A stretch of 64,000 nucleotides of DNA. Origin: Psychrobacter pygoscelis. Its GTDB lineage: Bacteria > Pseudomonadota > Gammaproteobacteria > Pseudomonadales > Moraxellaceae. The stretch spans positions 62,001 through 126,000 of the forward strand of contig NZ_RQRU01000003.1 in NCBI RefSeq assembly GCF_004335015.1, read 5' to 3'. Every line of letters starts with the position of its first letter. Positions within the stretch are counted from its first letter, which is position 1. Below the pieces are notes generated by a model, which had not been told where the DNA came from, searched no databases, and saw only the letters and a program-made list of their open reading frames with translations. Of the stretch, positions 61,446-64,000 are shown in pieces. The position numbers and the translations under genes were made by a program.

Positions 61446-64000
61446 ATGTTTACCATTATCCAATCCCACCGCACTGAGCGTTTGGTTTCGCATTTGCTCA
61501 AAGCTTACCAGTCTAAGCAACACGCTATCTTTGATGAGTTTATAGTTATCGTGCCGTCGATGGTTTTGGGCGATTGGCTGGATAAGACTATTGCCAGCCG
61601 TGCGGGGATTAGTACGCTAGTGACGACTAAGTTTTGGGGTCAGTATCAGTGGACCCTTATGCAGGATGTGCTCTCGAAACACAACGCTTGGCTTGCTGAG
61701 GGTAACCCAAATACACCTTTATTAAATGTACCCGAAGTTGCCGTTCTGTCGACCACGGTAATGCAGTGGCGATTGTTTGGTTATCTGACTTATTATCGCC
61801 AGAGTATTATGGAGGATGAAAGTCATCCTGTGCACCCCTTGTTAGAGTCATTGCTGGGCGATGATAGTGACCCGGTGCAACAGGAGACGCGGCTGTGGCA
61901 ACTTGCTACCGATCTTGCTCGGGTGTTTAACCGCTACCTGACCCACCGAGATAACTGGCTCAACTCATGGTCAAATAATGAAGGCCTTGATGTCGAAGCT
62001 ATGATTAAAGAAAAAGATGAGCTATCAGAGCGCTTTGACCAACACGCCAGTCAAACGCCACCTTGGTTGACTGCTCATTATTGCGAGCTTGAAGTGGCGC
62101 AGCGTCATCTTTGGCATCATCTATTTGCTGGCGTGCACCAGCATCGAGTAGCTATTGAGGAGCTGTTTTGGCAAGCATTAGAAGACAATCAGGCTAATGA
62201 GCGCCAAGCCTTGCCTAAGGCGCTACGCATTTTTACCATTCAGCAGCTGCCGCAAAACGAGCTGGACTTTTTGCAGCGTCTGTCGCGATACACTAACATT
62301 ACCTTGTTACATTACAATCCCTCTAAGTTATTCTGGGCAGATATTGTCGATAAAGTCTGGCTTCAGCGTCAAAAAATTATTAATCCAAAGAGTGTATTCC
62401 TTCGTGATCATGGTCATGCACTATTATCACGGTTAGGCAAGCAGTCGCGAGAGACTTTCGCTATGCTGGCAGGTCTTTCGGGAAACGAATTTCACGACGA
62501 TATTGTCATTGATTGGCAAGATAGGTTTACGGAAGAAGATGACCCTGACTATGAGTCCGAGTATAAACAAGCAAGCTTAGCGTATTCAGCAACGGATAGC
62601 AGTGGCGCTTGGGCAGACGACTATCCCCATGACAGCTTGCTGGCGCGACTGCAAAATGACGTGTTGATGTTAGATGAAGCGGCGACTCAGCAAGCCACAG
62701 TGGGCCGAGTCAGTCAAGCGTTGGGCGAGCAGTTGCAGATGGACTTTGCCGAACTTGATGCCGAGCCTGATGATTGGCATTCAGACGCTACGCTGCAACA
62801 AAAGCGCTTTGTAAAGCATCGCGAATGGAATGTCTCAGAGCAAGATAATAGCCTAAGCATTCACGCTTGTCATAGCTTACAGCGCCAACTAGAGATCTTG
62901 CGCGGTATGATTGGCCGCTGGCTCAATGAGCGCAACCCTGATGGCAGCCGACGGCACGTCTCAGATATTGTGGTGCTATTACCTGATGTCGATCGCCACC
63001 ATGCCTTAATTAATTCGGTCTTTGTCGATGGAAAAGGTCAGGATGGGCTAACGCTACCAGCTAAAGTGACGGGTGTTGTCGATACGTCTATTCGTCAGCT
63101 GTGGGAGGCTGTTAGCGGCTTTTACCGATTGCTTGGCAGTGAGAGTGCACGGTTTGAAGCGCCTGAGGTTTTGGACTGGCTCATGCTGCCGCCGCTGTAC
63201 GAGAGCTTTGGTCTTACTCATGAGCAGATGAGTCGTGGTTGTGATCTATTAATTCAAGCCGGTTTTGTACGTGGCTTCGATGAGCAGCACCTGCAGCAGA
63301 GTCTAGACACCCATGATTATGATTATCGCTTTAGCTTTGCCCATGCGCTAGACAAGTTGACCTTAGGGCTGATCATGCCTGAGGCGAAGGTGAATGCTAG
63401 TCTTTATCCCTTACAGTGGCCCGATAATGTGCTACCCGAGAAGACCCTACCACTAGCTGGTATCAGTCTAGATGACGCGCCGTTGATTGAAGCACTGTGC
63501 CGCATTTATCAAGGGCTTGTGGCACGTCGAGATGACCATAAGCAACGCTTACAGGCTGAAGAGTGGCTTAAGCAGATTGAGTCGCAAGTGATCCATACTT
63601 ATTTCGCTGCAGTTGACCAAACGCGTAGTATGCGGGCGATTTATCAGGCCATGAACGGCTTTAAATCTAGTCTGCGTGCCAATCGCCATTATAGGCATTA
63701 CAGTAATACTGATGGCGCTAATGATGAGGCAAATAACCTTGAGCAGCGGCTTAGCAATGTCGAAAAACTGCCGTTGAAGCTGAGCTTTATGCTCGACAGT
63801 ATTGAGGATGAGTTAGAGAGTCAGCAAGTCAGTGCCGAGCCGACAGGGGTAATTACCTTTGGTCGGTTTGGTGCTCTGCGCAATGTGCCCTTTGGGCTGG
63901 TCGTCATGTTAAATATGAATATCTCTGAGTTTCCCAATCGTGACCGTGACAACCGATATGACTTAATGAAAGCCGGGATAGCACAGCGCGGTGATCGCTT
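61446..64000 (+). CDS. recC: Exodeoxyribonuclease V subunit gamma (partial)
   Basis: The first 851 codons of RecC are present; the gene runs off the window end. MFTIIQSHRTERLVSHLLKA begins the protein, FIVIVPSMVLGDWLDKTIA and FFNRYLTHR-like ARVFNRYLTHRDNWLNSW follow, and GVITFGRFGALRNVPFGLV and RDRDNRYDLMKAGIAQRGDR near the window end are characteristic RecC blocks. As part of RecBCD it recognises Chi and supports double-strand break repair. The ATG at 61446 lacks a strong Shine-Dalgarno. recB and recD would be expected downstream, outside the window. Confidence 0.92.
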   Translation, partial: MFTIIQSHRTERLVSHLLKAYQSKQHAIFDEFIVIVPSMVLGDWLDKTIASRAGISTLVTTKFWGQYQWTLMQDVLSKHNAWLAEGNPNTPLLNVPEVAVLSTTVMQWRLFGYLTYYRQSIMEDESHPVHPLLESLLGDDSDPVQQETRLWQLATDLARVFNRYLTHRDNWLNSWSNNEGLDVEAMIKEKDELSERFDQHASQTPPWLTAHYCELEVAQRHLWHHLFAGVHQHRVAIEELFWQALEDNQANERQALPKALRIFTIQQLPQNELDFLQRLSRYTNITLLHYNPSKLFWADIVDKVWLQRQKIINPKSVFLRDHGHALLSRLGKQSRETFAMLAGLSGNEFHDDIVIDWQDRFTEEDDPDYESEYKQASLAYSATDSSGAWADDYPHDSLLARLQNDVLMLDEAATQQATVGRVSQALGEQLQMDFAELDAEPDDWHSDATLQQKRFVKHREWNVSEQDNSLSIHACHSLQRQLEILRGMIGRWLNERNPDGSRRHVSDIVVLLPDVDRHHALINSVFVDGKGQDGLTLPAKVTGVVDTSIRQLWEAVSGFYRLLGSESARFEAPEVLDWLMLPPLYESFGLTHEQMSRGCDLLIQAGFVRGFDEQHLQQSLDTHDYDYRFSFAHALDKLTLGLIMPEAKVNASLYPLQWPDNVLPEKTLPLAGISLDDAPLIEALCRIYQGLVARRDDHKQRLQAEEWLKQIESQVIHTYFAAVDQTRSMRAIYQAMNGFKSSLRANRHYRHYSNTDGANDEANNLEQRLSNVEKLPLKLSFMLDSIEDELESQQVSAEPTGVITFGRFGALRNVPFGLVVMLNMNISEFPNRDRDNRYDLMKAGIAQRGDR

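Noticed and set aside
62197..62436. 79-codon frame inside recC
   Set aside because: It overlaps the recC coding frame, has atypical composition and no start signal.

Overview
The window most likely comes from a Psychrobacter-type member of the Moraxellaceae (Gammaproteobacteria). The evidence is the moderate GC content, a fused prephenate dehydrogenase/EPSP synthase (TyrA-AroA) gene beside pheA and hisC, a single-chain L-serine dehydratase, several housekeeping enzymes with S/N/Q/D-rich extensions, and an IS630-type transposase remnant. The genus is inferred from gene content and is not proven by a marker gene.

Region 1 (1-13.2 kb). The tail of ilvE and its terminator are followed by a surface-glycan block, almost all on the minus strand. 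It holds a YdjC/ChbG-type deacetylase, a GtrA flippase-like protein, a GtrB/ArnC-type polyprenyl-phosphate glycosyltransferase, an ArnT-like membrane glycosyltransferase, A/T-rich GT25 and GT8 genes, two further nucleotide-sugar-type transferases, two poorly characterised proteins (one possibly WaaZ-like) and an LpxL-type acyltransferase. aspS heads this run. The block looks like a lipooligosaccharide/lipid A modification locus.

Region 2 (13.4-34.4 kb) is mixed chromosomal backbone: a SohB-like S49 protease, an IS630 relic, a nucleoside-gate membrane protein, fadD, a YbgC-like thioesterase, xth, argJ, a DUF4377 lipoprotein, L-serine dehydratase, two paralogous alpha/beta hydrolases, a uracil/xanthine permease, an EamA exporter, a secreted WG-repeat protein, rubredoxin (a short gene at 31878-32042), apt and transaldolase.

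Region 3 (35.1-50.8 kb) carries aromatic amino acid synthesis (pheA, hisC, tyrA-aroA), rarD, folB and a divergent folK, cysE, trmJ, an Hpt phosphotransfer protein, dnaE, mtfA and a DUF1810 gene.

Region 4 (51.0-58.7 kb) is an apparently complete non-phosphorylating L-fucose catabolic cluster. A divergent GntR/FCD regulator faces genes for 2-keto-3-deoxy-L-fuconate dehydrogenase, the diketo-acid hydrolase, L-fuconate dehydratase, L-fuconolactonase, an SDR L-fucose dehydrogenase, a mutarotase and FucP. The inferred route is L-fucose to fuconolactone to fuconate to 2-keto-3-deoxyfuconate to the 2,4-diketo acid to pyruvate plus lactate. Two palindromes in the divergent promoter region are candidate operators. 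The cluster ends at a strong terminator next to tRNA-Arg(CCU).

Region 5 (59-64 kb) has an orphan membrane-anchored solute-binding-like protein, a hypothetical protein, and the 5' part of recC running off the window.

The main feature not explained by genes is a small dispersed element, about 128-143 bp with TATAG...CTAT(A) ends. It occurs at 217-360, 41296-41432 and 61261-61388, and resembles a MITE. The strongest biochemical oddity is the putative L-fucose dehydrogenase, whose SDR YxxxK motif reads YxxxN.
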